A stretch of 64,000 bases of DNA from Casuarina equisetifolia (GCA_028551475.1 CM052354.1:4137391-4201390), one strand, 5' to 3'; numbered from the stretch's first letter, positions 25,101 to 36,534 are shown. The notes: a model not told the origin generated them from the letters alone. Numbers and translations: made by a program.

Positions 25101-28059
25101 TTGAAAGCACTGACCAGATTTGTACCAGCTGTATTGTCAGGGGAATTAAGTCCGAAAGAGGCTTTGTCCTTTTGGGTTGTGTCAGCTTTTTGTGCTTTCT
25201 CAGGGCCCTTTTTTTGTATCCAAAAAGAAGTTTTTGAAAGAGGCTGGTAAAATTTGCAGAGACAAAATGTCTTTTATTTTGCTGTGGATTGGTGCATGAA
25301 GCTCCTAAATTGTATCAGGGCAGCTACTGTTTTAAAATGGGAATTAACATTGGGATATGCAAAAGTAATTTTCGTATTCCAGTTGGAAGGATAATATTTT
25401 TGGCCTATATATATCAAGGGGAACTGAGGATGTTTATGTGAGCAATCTTGATATTTACGTGTTGCAACCTATTTCATGAAATACAATCCAATCGTGCAAC
25501 TGTTTTATGGCTTTCTTAGGACTCCTGTCTTTGTCTTGGATATTTACATCACAATTTCCCCTTCATGCTAAGATCTTATACGCTCTCGTTTACACATATT
25601 GTAATTGATAACACATGCAAGTCAAAGTTGATGAGAAAATGTGAAATTCGAGGAAATAAATACGATTTATTTCTGGTGGATTTTGGAAGAAGTAGAAAAA
25701 ATTCACCAGATATAATTTGCTGGGGTATTTTGCACTTGTTGTAGTTGTTTGAGAGGATAATCAAATTCAATCTTCGTGTCTGTCATTTTTTTTTTGTCTA
25801 TTTGTCTTTAGTTCTAAAAAAGCTCCCATTCTACTGTTCTCTACTTGACGGCTTTTTGATACAGGGGTGGATCACAAATAATATGGATTGCACCAAGTGG
25901 TGGAAGGGACCGACCAGATCCTCGTACTGGAGAATGGTTTCCAGTAAGTTTTCTTCTCCTCTTTCCTCATATGTCAGCAGCAGTTTGATTCTTAAACCTT
26001 CATTTATGAAATCTGGAGGTCAAAATTATAATGCTTCACGAATGATTGGTTTCATTGTCAAAGCACTAGTAGCTTTTGGAAGATATTTGACTTACAATAT
26101 GAAATCTTGCTCTGAAAAATTAGTTCCTGATTATGAAATCAGTTAGGAGAAATTTTAATTGTATGTTTGTTCTTTATCTAGCCAAATGTGTTAATTCTTT
26201 CTTTTAACACCAAAAAGAAAAAGAAAAAGGTCTATCTCCATTTTTATTATGTCATTTCATTAAATTCTTTCATACTGATATAAAGGGGTCAGGCACCCTT
26301 TGATCCTTCTTCAGTGGACAATATGAGAAGGCTAGTTGAGAATTCTGGTTCTCCAGGGCATATATATCCATTAGCATTGCTGTGCCATGACATAATGCCC
26401 CCTCCACTACAGGTATGCACTTGTTTTTCTCTTTCTATCTTCTCTTTTTCATCATTTTCCTCTCTTGTGACCATATTAAGTTTTGTTTCCAGGTAGAAAA
26501 AGAAATTGGAGAGGAAAGAGTCATCTCCTTTCATGGGACTGGATTATCAGTGGCACCAGGCATCAACTTCTCTGAAATTGCTGCTGCCAGCAGCAACCCC
26601 GAAGAGGTTGGTGCCAATTAGTGTAGCGCTCTTTGACTACCTGTTCTAGTGGTAAGCCAAGGGGATGTCCGACCTGCCAGGCCGACAGGTCAGGGGTTTG
26701 ACAATGCGTGCCCTCACCCCACAAAAACCAAAAAAAAAAAAAAAAAAAAGAAACCAAATTTTTATCTAGTTCCTGAAATTAGTTATACCATCTCTTGCCA
26801 AGCATGGAACTGCTAAAAAGTACGGATAAATTTGCTTGTCTTCATTATATCAGTGAGAAATGTTGTTGTAGATGATTATCCTTGTGTTCAGAATCAAATG
26901 TTTTCTTGTTGCTTGTAATGAAACTAGTACTTACACATTGATCACTGTGCTTAAAAGCAAAGAGGAAATGGATGATCTTGCTCATCTCTGATCTGAAAAT
27001 ATGAGGTGGGGACAAGAAAAGACGTCAAAGGTAGTCTCTAAAGGAAATGACTGAAAAATAATGAACATCTTCTTATGGTTATCATGGTCTGTGATTTTAT
27101 ATAAAGATGAATGTAAGATTAACAGATGTTATGTCAGAAGTCTAGCTCAGTAAGTTTGATAGGTTGATTCATGAAATACATAATTTTCTTACACAGGTAT
27201 ACTTGAGATTTAGCTTAAATTTATGGAGCCATGCTTGTTTATGTGTGAAATATGCTGTTATGAAGAATATGTAATGAGTGCATTGGCATTCCACGCATAC
27301 CAGATGTTTACCCATATATAGTGAAGTTTTTAATGGCTTAGGAAGACGGACAATTTTTTGCATGATTACGAAATGTACCTTAGCATTCAGATAATTCCAT
27401 TTGGATACAGTTCTATGCACAAATTTTCTTTTAGATCCTAGTCAAATCATTGCTTTCACATGGGTAGTGGTATATTGTACACATTACCACTAGTCTTTGT
27501 AAGGGTCATTTGATGGCCAGAAACAAGGGTTCGAGATAGAATTTCTAAGCATGACCGTATGCAAAGAGCGTTATGCTAGGTTCTAATATTAACACATTGT
27601 CTGTATTAGTGCTTAATTGACATCAGTCATTAACTTTTTATCTTTTCTTTATTACATATCATCTCCATTTTTGATGTCAATGAGATGGTTTAAGTAATGT
27701 TATAAATTTATAGAGAAATTCTTTTGATGAGGAGTTATTGAATTTTTTAAATGTTGTAACAAGTGAAGGAGGATAACCAAAAAGCGAATAAGCTTATTAA
27801 GATCACTGCCAGTTTTGAAGCTGGCGTTATTTAATTCATTCCACAGGTGTTCAAGTTGATTTTGACACAATGCATCGGTGATTTGATGGACTGTAAATAA
27901 GCTGGCTGTTCGCTTTTGCAGGCTAAGGATGCATACTCACAAGCACTCTATAATTCTGTGACTGAGCAATACAATGTGCTCAAATCTGCAATACATGGCA
28001 AAAAAGGACTAGAGGCATCTATTCCAAGTGTCTCTTTGTCGCAACCATGGAATCAGTGA
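16146..28059 (+). CDS. ATS1: Glycerol-3-phosphate acyltransferase, chloroplastic (ATS1)
   Basis: Twelve exons: 16146-16428, 20979-21076, 21588-21674, 21805-21902, 23474-23531, 24232-24333, 24441-24502, 24601-24711, 25865-25943, 26293-26412, 26493-26606 and 27922-28059. All phases agree; the total is 1350 nt, 449 residues. The enzyme is the soluble stromal acyl-ACP:glycerol-3-phosphate acyltransferase that makes lysophosphatidate, first step of the plastid (prokaryotic) glycerolipid pathway, and its acyl selectivity affects chilling tolerance. Residues 1 to about 60 are Ser/Arg-rich, a transit peptide. The helical N-domain is followed by the acyltransferase H(x4)D motif SNHQTEAD (His218, Asp223), then [20 protein letters not shown], the [11 protein letters not shown] block and the [11 protein letters not shown] block. 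It ends in SLSQPWNQ, as the family does. Residue numbers assume the 16146 start, preferred over an upstream in-frame ATG at 15924 because a TATA-like box lies between them. Confidence 0.96.
17661..17683. repeat. Poly-G run of 23 nt
   Basis: Twenty-three consecutive G bases follow TGTCTGCA and are followed by CGCGCAC. Long G homopolymers are rare in plant DNA and prone to replication slippage and sequencing error, so the exact length is uncertain. On the transcribed RNA it could fold as a G-quadruplex. Confidence 0.9.
18174..18290. repeat. Imperfect short repeats in ATS1 intron 1
   Basis: Three to four degenerate units of about 27 bp carry variants of ACACTTTGTC, ACACTTTTGTCGTATT, ACACTTCGTCATATTT and ACAATTTGTTGTATT. 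They look like an old, decayed minisatellite. Confidence 0.5.
20382..20450. repeat. 32-bp tandem duplication in ATS1 intron 1
   Basis: TTGGAGAAGTGGAACTCAG begins copies at 20382 and 20414. The 32-bp units differ by a single base (ATCTATTAAT versus ATCGATTAAT), and a partial third unit (TTGGAG) follows. It is a recent slippage-type duplication. Confidence 0.92.
26620..26750 (+). mobile_element. SINE-like tRNA-derived element in ATS1 intron 11
   Basis: TAGTGGTAAGCC near 26648 resembles a polymerase III box A and CAGGGGTTTGACAATGC near 26691 a decayed box B, about 45 bp apart. A GC-rich middle with a GCCAGGCCGACAGG stem-like patch lies between. The element ends in ACAAAAACC and a run of about 20 A bases, as SINEs do. 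Target-site duplications are not clear. It lies just 3' of exon 11 in the sense orientation. Confidence 0.65.
27455..27560 (+). mobile_element. Possible second SINE-like relic in ATS1 intron 11
   Basis: GGGTAGTGGTA at about 27462 and AGGGTTCGAGATAG at about 27526 resemble box A and box B of a tRNA-derived promoter with about 60 bp between them. No poly(A) tail or target-site duplication is visible, so this may be chance or a truncated copy. Confidence 0.3.
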
Positions 28060-29590
28060 ACCTTGATCATCAGGTACTTCACTTTTTTCATTAGTTGGTG
28101 TAACTTAAATATTCGAAAGATAAGAGAATTGCCCATTACATAGATGCGATACAAGAGAAGCACCTCAAATTATTAGTGGCACCTGCTTATTTTCCTTCTT
28201 ACGAATGGGGAATTACCACTCCACGCTCAAAACTATTGACCTCCTGATCACTGCTCTTTTCCATATGGGACTTCAAAATCAAGAAGGAAACCTCTTAAAT
28301 TTACTACCTACTGTGTGGGACCGAACAAATTTCCTAGCCCAATCTAGGAGGATATGTCTCTATTTGATCTGGTTTGGGTATCTCTTTGAATCTCACATCT
28401 GAAAATCATACTTGCTCATGACAGTCCAGAGAAGAGGCTAGGGAGAAAGTCACAAAAGCCATAAATTGTTGCACTATTGCAGCTATGTTTCAATTAACCT
28501 AGTTTTAACAAATTGCAAGCTAGGACCTTTGTTTTTTAACATTACTTTGCCACCCCACAAACAACGAACAATGGTTTCAATGCTTATCTCTTCACCTTCA
28601 TTGACTTCATCTATGACGTGGTATTTTTCTGTGTATGTTTCAGGGGGACTGATTTGATTACCACCAGAACTTTCATAAATGCAATTTTGCAGCATCAGGC
28701 ACAGGAGGGAGCTTTCAATTTCAGGTGTTTCCTGTACAGCGTAGGAAAGAAAGAAAAAGAAGCAAACAGAGAAAGAAGAAAGAAAAAGGTGTATGCTGTA
28801 CAGATTTGTCTTAAACCGCACTAAAAACTTGGGACAGCTGTTGATAGGCAATTAAGGTGTAAATGTTGTTCAAGTTTCATCATTTCTCGTATTCAGACTA
28901 AGTGCTAAATTTTGCTTGTTTCTCCTTCTTGAATTAGGACTACGTTATCAACCATAGCCCAAAGAAGAGACTGTTTAAAGCATGTGAGGATTGATTTCCT
29001 CGCTGGTGCTTTCGGGATGAGATAGAACAACTAAATTCAAAGCCATGAACAGGACTAAAAGGAGATAAATATCTATAACTGCTTGTCACAGGGTTGAATA
29101 TAATAGCAATGTTAAATGTATATTGCTTCATGATTTACAGGTTAAGAATTAAAAAGTTTCCTAATTAAATGTCATGATCCAATCGGTTCCTATCGCTTAT
29201 GTTATATCGGTTTTCAGACTTCGTAGCTGTTGCTTACACCGGCACTACCCAGATTTGTTCTTGATAATGAAAATGTGAAGTAACTGACATTCCCATGTGA
29301 GAATAGCAAACTGTTGTCCTTTTTCCTGCACGTGATGTTTCAATTATTCACGATAGCATAGAATTGTCAGAAGTAGTGGCAGAGCAGGAAAACGTGATCA
29401 CGAGGAACGGTCAAATGAGTCAGATTATGTACGACTTTCGTGTAGGTGGCTAGTTGTCATGGTTGTAGGCTTACGGATCAGTCTCCAGTCGCTGATTTAG
29501 GTAACCCACGTAATTAAGTTTGGATCATAAAATCGGCCCACAAGGCCCATTCATTTTTTAAGATGACCCATTACAGGAAATGTTTGTTGT
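28060..29590. other. ATS1 3' UTR and flank
   Basis: This 1.5 kb follows the ATS1 stop. Its base composition is like that of the gene's introns, so part of it is probably transcribed as the 3' UTR. An open frame on the minus strand (28483-28851) has no recognisable domain. I see no gene. Confidence 0.45.
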
Positions 29591-30180
29591 TTTATGTTCA
29601 GAACATACTATACTAAAATTCAACTTAAAAGTAAGTTTATAAGTTGAAATAACATTTTTCAAAACTTAAAAATTATTTAAGGGGTTTTTTTGTTAAAAAA
29701 TGGAACTTCCGTTTCTAATATTTTTTTTTTTACACCAAACATCTCTTAAGTTCAAGATTGAATAGAGTGAAATGGATATTTTTTGCATACTGAAATACTC
29801 AAGATTAAGAAAAAATTAAAATTAATCAAATTAGATTATGATACTATATTAAAAGGGTCCAAGTTTAGTACAAAAACTAGTTCATCAGCTAGAAATAAGA
29901 TTTTTATACTTAAATATTATTAATGATTATATATTTTTTTAAATGAACTTTTTTGCAAACTTTTTCCTTCATAGCAAATATCTCTTGAGCTCAAGTGGAA
30001 TTAATGTTTCTCACACACCAAGCATATTTGAAATGCTCAAGGTTAAACAAAAATTGTAATTGATCAAATTGAATTTTGACATTATGTTAAAAAAAAGTTC
30101 AAATTTAACTAAAAAAAAAAACTAGCTTGACTTACCGGAAATATTTTTTTTTATATTTAAATGTTATCTAAGAGTAAAAT
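29590..30180. repeat. Dispersed AT-rich repeat family A, about three units
   Basis: Three degenerate units of about 200-230 bp follow each other. Shared landmarks, in order, are a GATACTATATTAAAA-like box, a CAAAAACTAGTTCAT or ACTAGCTTG box, a TTAAATATTATTAA-like box and CTCTTGAGCTCAAG-type text. The same landmarks recur near 38.4-39.1 kb and 50.56-50.88 kb. I see no coding capacity or terminal repeats. The family may be a non-autonomous element or a dispersed satellite. Confidence 0.6.
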
Positions 30181-30249
30181 TTTTTATCTCCTTACTTGGT
30201 CTTTTCAATCTACTATTAGCATAGTGCTGAACAGTATCAAAGACAGAAT

Positions 30250-30880
30250 TTCTAAATCTGCAGGGGGAAAAGAATACATATATTCCAGGTTCCTCCTCAC
30301 GTGTCCGAGGGTAAAACAAGAAACAGCAGCCGAGATTCCAGCCTAAAAACTTTGAATCTCCGGATGTCCAGTTCCTCCAACTTTGCCTTTGTCTCTTCTT
30401 TTTGTTGTTTGTTTTTTATGCAAGGGGAAGATCACATGCACACTACCCACTGCATCTTCGAATTCTTTAACACTTTCAAAAGAAGAAGATGAAAACACTT
30501 TTCTACCAATCTCTCTCTTTGTTTTCTCGTGCACTTCAAGAACAGTATGCCAAGCAAGCGACAGTCTGCCATTTTAAAGTCCTGAACACCATATAGTATC
30601 CAACTCTGGCCCCCCATGTCGGCCAGGATAGGTTCCTTGTTTCGGCATGGCTTTGTTCATGTACTGGATACTATTTGATTAGTGCTTGATCTGTTTTGTT
30701 AAGGAGCTAATGCTGCATGAACGAGGCCGTCTTGCTTTCTCGTGGAAGGGAAACACAGTATCTTTCTTGATAGTTCACATACCAAGGTTGGTTCGCCATA
30801 TCGCCGTGAGCATTGTGCCACAAGTGGGATACCAATGTCTCAAACCCTAGAGAACTTTGAAAAGGTAAGCTCATTGGTTG
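30250..30880. other. Less AT-rich island, unexplained
   Basis: This 630-bp segment stands out from its AT-rich surroundings. Both strands hold short open frames, including a 48-residue one on the minus strand within about 30705-30860. ATAGTATCCA at 30594-30603 and TGGATACTAT at 30664-30673 are exact reverse complements around a 60-nt loop. No tRNA, snRNA or known miRNA is recognised. It could be a transcript (coding or not) or an old element. Confidence 0.35.
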
Positions 30881-31049
30881 AATAAAGTATGAAGCCGTAG
30901 ATTCTTTTTCCTTTTTTTTTTTTTTTAAATTAAAAATCGTGACTGTCTCCCGTTGTTGATGTTTAAACTTAAAATCATCTATTTGTGTTCAAGTCTCTTC
31001 TTTTTTACTGACAAATTTCGAATACAAAAAGTTTTAACACTTCTTACTT

Positions 31050-31208
31050 ATTAGGTCCCGCATGGAAACCATAAAAACTTAAAAATTAATTTATAAAATT
31101 TGACATGGTGTCCCTTTGCTACAACCTTTGTCAATCCAGGAAGATTTATAAAGGTCAAGTTGACAACATTTGGGGAATATATGCTAAGGTGAATTGGAAT
31201 ATTTGATC

Positions 31209-31240
<32 letters not shown>

Positions 31241-33030
31241 TTAAGGAGATCTAAGGTGAAATAGATTGTATTATTGAGAAGAAAAAAAATTCAACTTAAT
31301 CCACACAAAAGTGCAGCATTATGAAATGTTTTGAATTGGAACATTGTAGTGAGGGAGCATATTAAATAAATGATGTAGAGTTATTTCACATTCTTAAGGA
31401 GTCTATTGGACGTTTAAGTTCAATTTTTCATCCTTTTGCTTGTAAATAAAGATTCTCGTGGGAAGGTTGCCCCATGCTTAGGGCAAGAAGATATGTTAAA
31501 TCTTACAAGGAAAACATAAAAACTTTAAAAATAATTTATAACAAGATGAGTTTCTCTATTTATTGTCTTAGAATTTTAAGTTGAATATGGGTCATTCTCT
31601 ATAAAATTTAACTTTCTACAACAACCTTTGCCAATGTAAAAAGATCTATGAAAGTTAAGTTAACAAAATTAGGAGAATATATGCTCAAGTGAATTGAAAT
31701 ATCTAAGATATATGTTTGTAAGGAGATCCAAGATGAAATAGATCCTATTATTGGGAAGACAAAACAAATCTCAAATATTCCAATTCACCTAAGCATATAT
31801 TCTCCAAATGTTGGCCATTTAACCCTCAAATCTTCTTGATTAACGAAGATTGCTATTGAAGTACAACCAAAGAGTACTATTGAAGACATAGAAAACATGG
31901 TTCATTCATATGTTGAAAAGCCTTAAGATTTTCAATTAAATACATGTCATTTTTTTTATAAAATTTAAGATCGTATCAAAGTCAAGTTCTCTCTTCGTAT
32001 ACCTATGCTATGGGTAAGCCTATAATCCATGCACAAGAGCGGCACCACAAAATGGTTTGGATTGAAGCATTGCATTGAGGGTATATGTTAAATAAATGAA
32101 ATAGAGTTGTTTTACATTACTAAGGAAATGTTACCCCACTCTTAAGGTGAGAAAACAAGTTTAAGTCTCACATGGGAAACATAAAAAATTTAAAAATAAT
32201 TTATAAAAGATGAGTTTTTCCATCCAATGCCTTAAATTTTAAATTAAATACAAGTCATTCTTTATAAAATTTAACATAGTTGTCTCTCTACAACAACCTT
32301 TGTCAACCCAAGATGATTTACAAAGGTTAAGTTGACAACATTTGAAGAATATATGCTAAAGTGAGTTGGAATATTTGAAATATATATGTGTGAGGAGATC
32401 CAAGATGAAACATATTGTATTATTGGGAAGACAAAACAAGTCTCAAATGTTCCAATTGACTTAGAGCATATGTTCTCTAAATTTCGTCAACTTAACCCTT
32501 AAATCTTCTTGAATTGATAAAGGTTGCTATGGAGGGATAACTAAAGAGTGTTGTTTAAGACATAAAAACCATCATCCATTCATATTTTAAGAAGCTTTAA
32601 GGTTTTAAATTATATATATGTCATTTTTCTATCAAATTTAACATTGTATTAAAGTTAGCTTCTTCCTTAGCATCCTTATGATATCAATACGCCTAGAATC
32701 CATAAAAAAAAAAAAAAAAAGTAACAACATGAAATAGTTTGGATTACAACATTGTAATAAGGGGGTATGTTAAATAAATAAAATGGAGTTGTTTTACATT
32801 ACTAAGAAATTCATTGAAAATTTAAGTTCAATCTTCTTCTTTTTTTCTTATAAACAAAAAAGAAATTCTCATGGAAAGTTTTGTCCTACTCTTGGGTTAG
32901 GTCACACATGGAAAATATAAAAACTAAAAACAATAATTTATATGGCAATGAGTTTTTTCATTTAATGCAATATGATTTTAAATTGAATACCATTTATTCT
33001 CTATAAAATCTAACATTACTTAATATTAGA
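31050..33030. repeat. Degenerate repeat array with hairpin-forming units
   Basis: Four partial copies begin with CATGGAAAAC-type text at about 31054, 31502, 32163 and 32899. Each is followed by ATAAAAACT and an ATAATTTATA box. Three copies of a TATGTTAAATAAATGAAATAGAG-like line (31354, 32083, 32766; written here as a consensus pattern, not a quote) mark the same spacing of about 700 bp. Two units contain inverted arms of about 90 bp (31621-31710 with 31769-31855; 32291-32380 with 32440-32530) around a loop of about 60 bp. The units resemble solo LTRs or foldback elements. There is no open reading frame of note. Confidence 0.75.
31209..31240. repeat. (AT)/(GT)n microsatellite
   Basis: A short AT run passes into about 13 GT units inside the first copy of the repeat array. 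In the other copies this place holds only TATATGT, so the repeat expanded after the copies separated. Confidence 0.9.
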
Positions 33031-34140
33031 TCTTATTAAGTATGACATTTCATCACTTAAATGAGTTTAGAGATATTTTTTTATTTTTAAATATTACTCT
33101 ATTCAAGAGTAATGTATTTTCAACATGAAATTTTCCTTCTCAAGTCTAGGTTCTCATGGTTTTACGCTATTAATCCATCACCCATGGACTATGTTATCAT
33201 GATATCTACACATTTGAGATGAGAAACGCGATAAAACAGCTCCCATATCATTAATATTTCAGTTTAATATTATCTTATATGTTTTATTACACATTCTTTC
33301 AATGAATAATTTTAAAGAAGGAAATTAAACTTTGTTGAACAGTTTTGTTGGAAAGTTGATTCTGCGTAGAAGTATCTCAGGAATCAATCTTAGTTTCAAA
33401 ATAAAGTCAAGATTATAATAACTCTTCATATATCATTATTGACTTGTTTGACCAAGACCTTATGTGGGGATCTCGTGTTTTATTTTTTTTCCTTTTCTTT
33501 TTGGCCTCCTGTGGCTTAGTTTGACAAATTTGTTCTTCTATGATTAAATATCTATCCCATCGTAGGGTGACTTATTACATCTATAAAGCAATTTAGTGAT
33601 TGTTTTCATGTCTGCTACTGTTTTACATTTTCAATCCACGTTCGTTTTATCTCATCATTACTCTTAATCTTCTTTAACTGATTTGATAAAGAAAATTGTT
33701 ATTCTATTTACTAGTGGGTTGAAAGCTAACTTCGGATTTCTACTTGGTACTTAAGGTGTCCCTCCACTAAGTTGTTGACTTTCTGGAAGATTTGCAATTA
33801 CTTAATCCTAGATACCTAAAGACCCCAATCAATGTTTGATTAATTAATGAAACATGGATCGAGTCCCATTATATTATTAGCGATTAATCTCTTGCATTAA
33901 TGATAATTTATTTATTTATTTTATGTTATTTAAAGAACTCTTAATTTTAATCCTTGTGTTATTTTATCGTGTTAGATAATTATTTTACAGAATTACTAGT
34001 ATATCAATAAATCTAGTAGTTGGCTATTAACAGTATAACACTCTATAACCACAAACACTCTTTACTTAATTATTTAAAAAAGACAATGATTTTTTTAACA
34101 CTTATCTGGAGAAGATTAGCCTAGATATCCCATGCAAACG
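33030..34140. other. AT-rich intergenic, nothing recognised
   Basis: No open frame, terminal repeat or RNA gene is recognised here. Confidence 0.5.
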
Positions 34141-34440
34141 TGGCAGCCAGATAAAGACAGAGAGGGGGCAGGTGGGGACCCCTGAGCCGTCAGATGCACA
34201 AAATGTAAGGGTATCAGTTGGTAAGGCATCACCCTCAGATCAGTTTCAGAAAGTCAAAAACAAATCCAAAATAACAATGACTATTCCAAACACTACAAAA
34301 AAGCCATCATTAGAACCTACCAACATGGGAGGTGATGCTCACGCGCCTCCCATATTGCTCATCTGTTGGGAGACAAGCATTGCTTCCAGGTAGAGCTCTC
34401 AAGGGGAGTCTGCGGGGCCCTTCGTTTGTCTTACATGGAA
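34140..34440. repeat. GC-richer island, copy A of a duplicated segment
   Basis: Positions of about 34275-34440 match about 35285-35440 in order and orientation: ACACTACAAAAAAGCC versus ACACCACAAAAATCC, CACGCGCC, AATGCTCA or TTGCTCAT, GTTGGGAGACAA and GGGCCCTTCGTTTGTCT versus GGGCCCTCCGTTGTCT. Identity is roughly 70 percent by eye. The segment is much less AT-rich than its surroundings. No function is recognised. Confidence 0.7.
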
Positions 34441-34660
34441 AACTAGATGTTATAAAGGTAAGTGTTAAGAAGATTTTCATCTTTGAAAATTGATTCATGA
34501 AGAAAAATATATATTCAAATACATTTAATTAACATATATTCGAATCATACCTTAGTAATGTGAGATAAAGTATTCACATATCTTTTTATCAAATCAAATT
34601 TAGATAATTATGTACTATTATTTTTTATATGAATTATAAGTTTATCTATATTCATAAGGA

Positions 34661-35007
34661 TGTTAAGAAAAATTTAAATCTTAATATTATGTTAATCAAC
34701 TCATTTTATCATAAAAATAGACCCACAAAATAAAGGAATACACTTAAATTTTAGTGTGTTATTTCATTGTTACCTCAAGTTGTAGTCATAATTTAATAAT
34801 ATTCATAACCTAGTAATAATTATAGTATAGTTATAGCTTAGTGGTGATTTTAACAATTATTGTTCCCTAATTGTTAGTTGTTTTGGTTTTTGATTTGACT
34901 ATGCTCTAATGGAACTTGTTAATACATAGAGATTTGGCCTAATTTCTCTTGTTCTCTTAATTGTATAACTTGGTTAGGAATTGGATCCTAACAATTGGTA
35001 TTAAAGC
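34661..35007 (+). mobile_element. Lone LTR plus primer-binding site of an LTR retrotransposon
   Basis: The 333-bp segment 34661-34993 begins TGTTAAGAAA and ends GGATCCTAACA, so its ends form the inverted repeat TGTTA...TAACA typical of plant LTRs. Directly after it, TTGGTATTAAAGC (34995-35007) matches the initiator-Met-tRNA primer-binding site TGGTATCAGAGC except for two transition changes, C to T and G to A. Both are of the kind produced by decay of methylated cytosine. I found no matching second LTR nearby, so the element is truncated or badly rearranged. Confidence 0.7.
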
Positions 35008-35264
35008 TTAGTCTCACATTCCAAGTTTAAGTTGCAGATGGGAACCTATGGGAAGGACTATCTATGAGTGTTGCAAAAGGTAGATAGTCGCCTAGAGTGG
35101 TCTAACACAACTAAGAAGATGAACTGTTGATCATAAGATTGAAACTTGAATTATGATGACTTTAGGTTTTTAGGAGTCTAGGCTAATAACAATATTTAAA
35201 TAAAATAATCTTTAATTAGTTATTAATTCTAAATTTTTGACACAATAACCTCGAACATACTTAC

Positions 35265-35565
35265 TACAAGCACATGACAACGAGTATTCCTAACACCACA
35301 AAAATCCATTAACCTACAAACAGTGGGAGTGAAGTCCACGCGCCACCCACAATGCTCATAAGTTGGGAGACAACTGCTACTTCCGGGTACAGCCATCGCT
35401 CAATGAGAATCAGTGGGCCCTCCGTTGTCTGATTTGGAGCATTGGAAATACCTGATCAAGACCCCACGTGGGGTCTACGAGAAGTGATAAAGATAAGATA
35501 CGCATGTGAACTCATCGAGTACTGAAGGGAATATGTAGCTTCGTCGCGCACCGTCCATAATGCTC
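35265..35565. repeat. GC-richer island, copy B of a duplicated segment
   Basis: This is the partner of the copy at 34275-34440 and lies about 1 kb to the right in the same direction. A further short echo follows at about 35535-35565 (CGCGCACCGTCCATAATGCTC versus CGCGCCACCCACAATGCTC, given here only as aligned words). CCCCACGTGGGG at 35463-35474 is a 12-bp palindrome with a G-box core. Role unknown. Confidence 0.65.
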
Positions 35566-36530
35566 TGATTTTATTGTGAACAATCAAATCAAATAAAAGC
35601 AAATCAAATCAGACGGAATTGGAATCACCGAATGGACAAGACAATTAGTTGGAGGTACACATTTAATGCCTAACTAAAATTTACACAATTAATGCATAAC
35701 TAGAATTTTTGGGACTACCAAAATGATTTTTGCTTTATTTTTAAATTTTATTTTTCTTTGAATTTGGGGAAATGTGATAATGATCGGGTTTTTGTTTCGA
35801 GTTTGTGAATGAGATTTTTATTAATTAATTATTCACAGCTGTTGATAACTTAATTATAATATCCTATTGATTAGAAAAGATCCATTTCAAAGCTATAACT
35901 TAACCATTTTTATTATTTCACTGGTACGTAAAAATATATATCGTTGATCTTATGGAGGATTATCACCTGTCTTATGGAGGGTTATTAGTTCTCTTTGACT
36001 AGTAGTAGATTTACCAAGGGAACTGGAGGCATTAGAATTGGGATTAATTGCTCAACCGATGTAGCCTTTACATCTACTTTTGTTTAGTATTGAGTTTTTG
36101 GAGTTTTGTGCTATTATTCGTGCTACAAAATGGTGTGCTCGAATGATATGGGTAGACTAAGGAAATGAAATTACACTTCTACTAATGATTATAAACTTTA
36201 ACCTAATGGCAGTACTTGATCCTCGTATATTTACGTTTGTTAGTAAAACCAAGAGATGGACTATCAATACTTAGAGAAGTTCCGTAGTGGAGTTTAAATA
36301 GGTAGTTAAGGTGGTATTTGTGTAGACAAGAGATAGTACTAAATACAATTTCCATTTCAATTGACAATTTTTAAAACATTTTTAATATGATTCTTCAAGT
36401 TCCTACCAAATAAAAAAATATTTTATACAAAAACTTGAATACGCACGCATTATGATATTATATCCCTTTAGTTTTGGTTTGGATAGAAAACACACACAAA
36501 AAAGAGGAAAAGAAAATGTCAAGGATAATA
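35566..36530. other. AT-rich intergenic, nothing recognised
   Basis: No gene or structured repeat is recognised. Duplicated phrases such as CTTATGGAGGATTATCACC and CTTATGGAGGGTTATTAG at about 35950-35990 are local slippage. Confidence 0.4.
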
Positions 36531-36534
36531 TTTT

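Noticed and set aside
28483..28851. 122-codon minus-strand frame downstream of ATS1
   Set aside because: No domain, poor protein-like composition with a Phe run, and it lies where the ATS1 3' UTR is expected.
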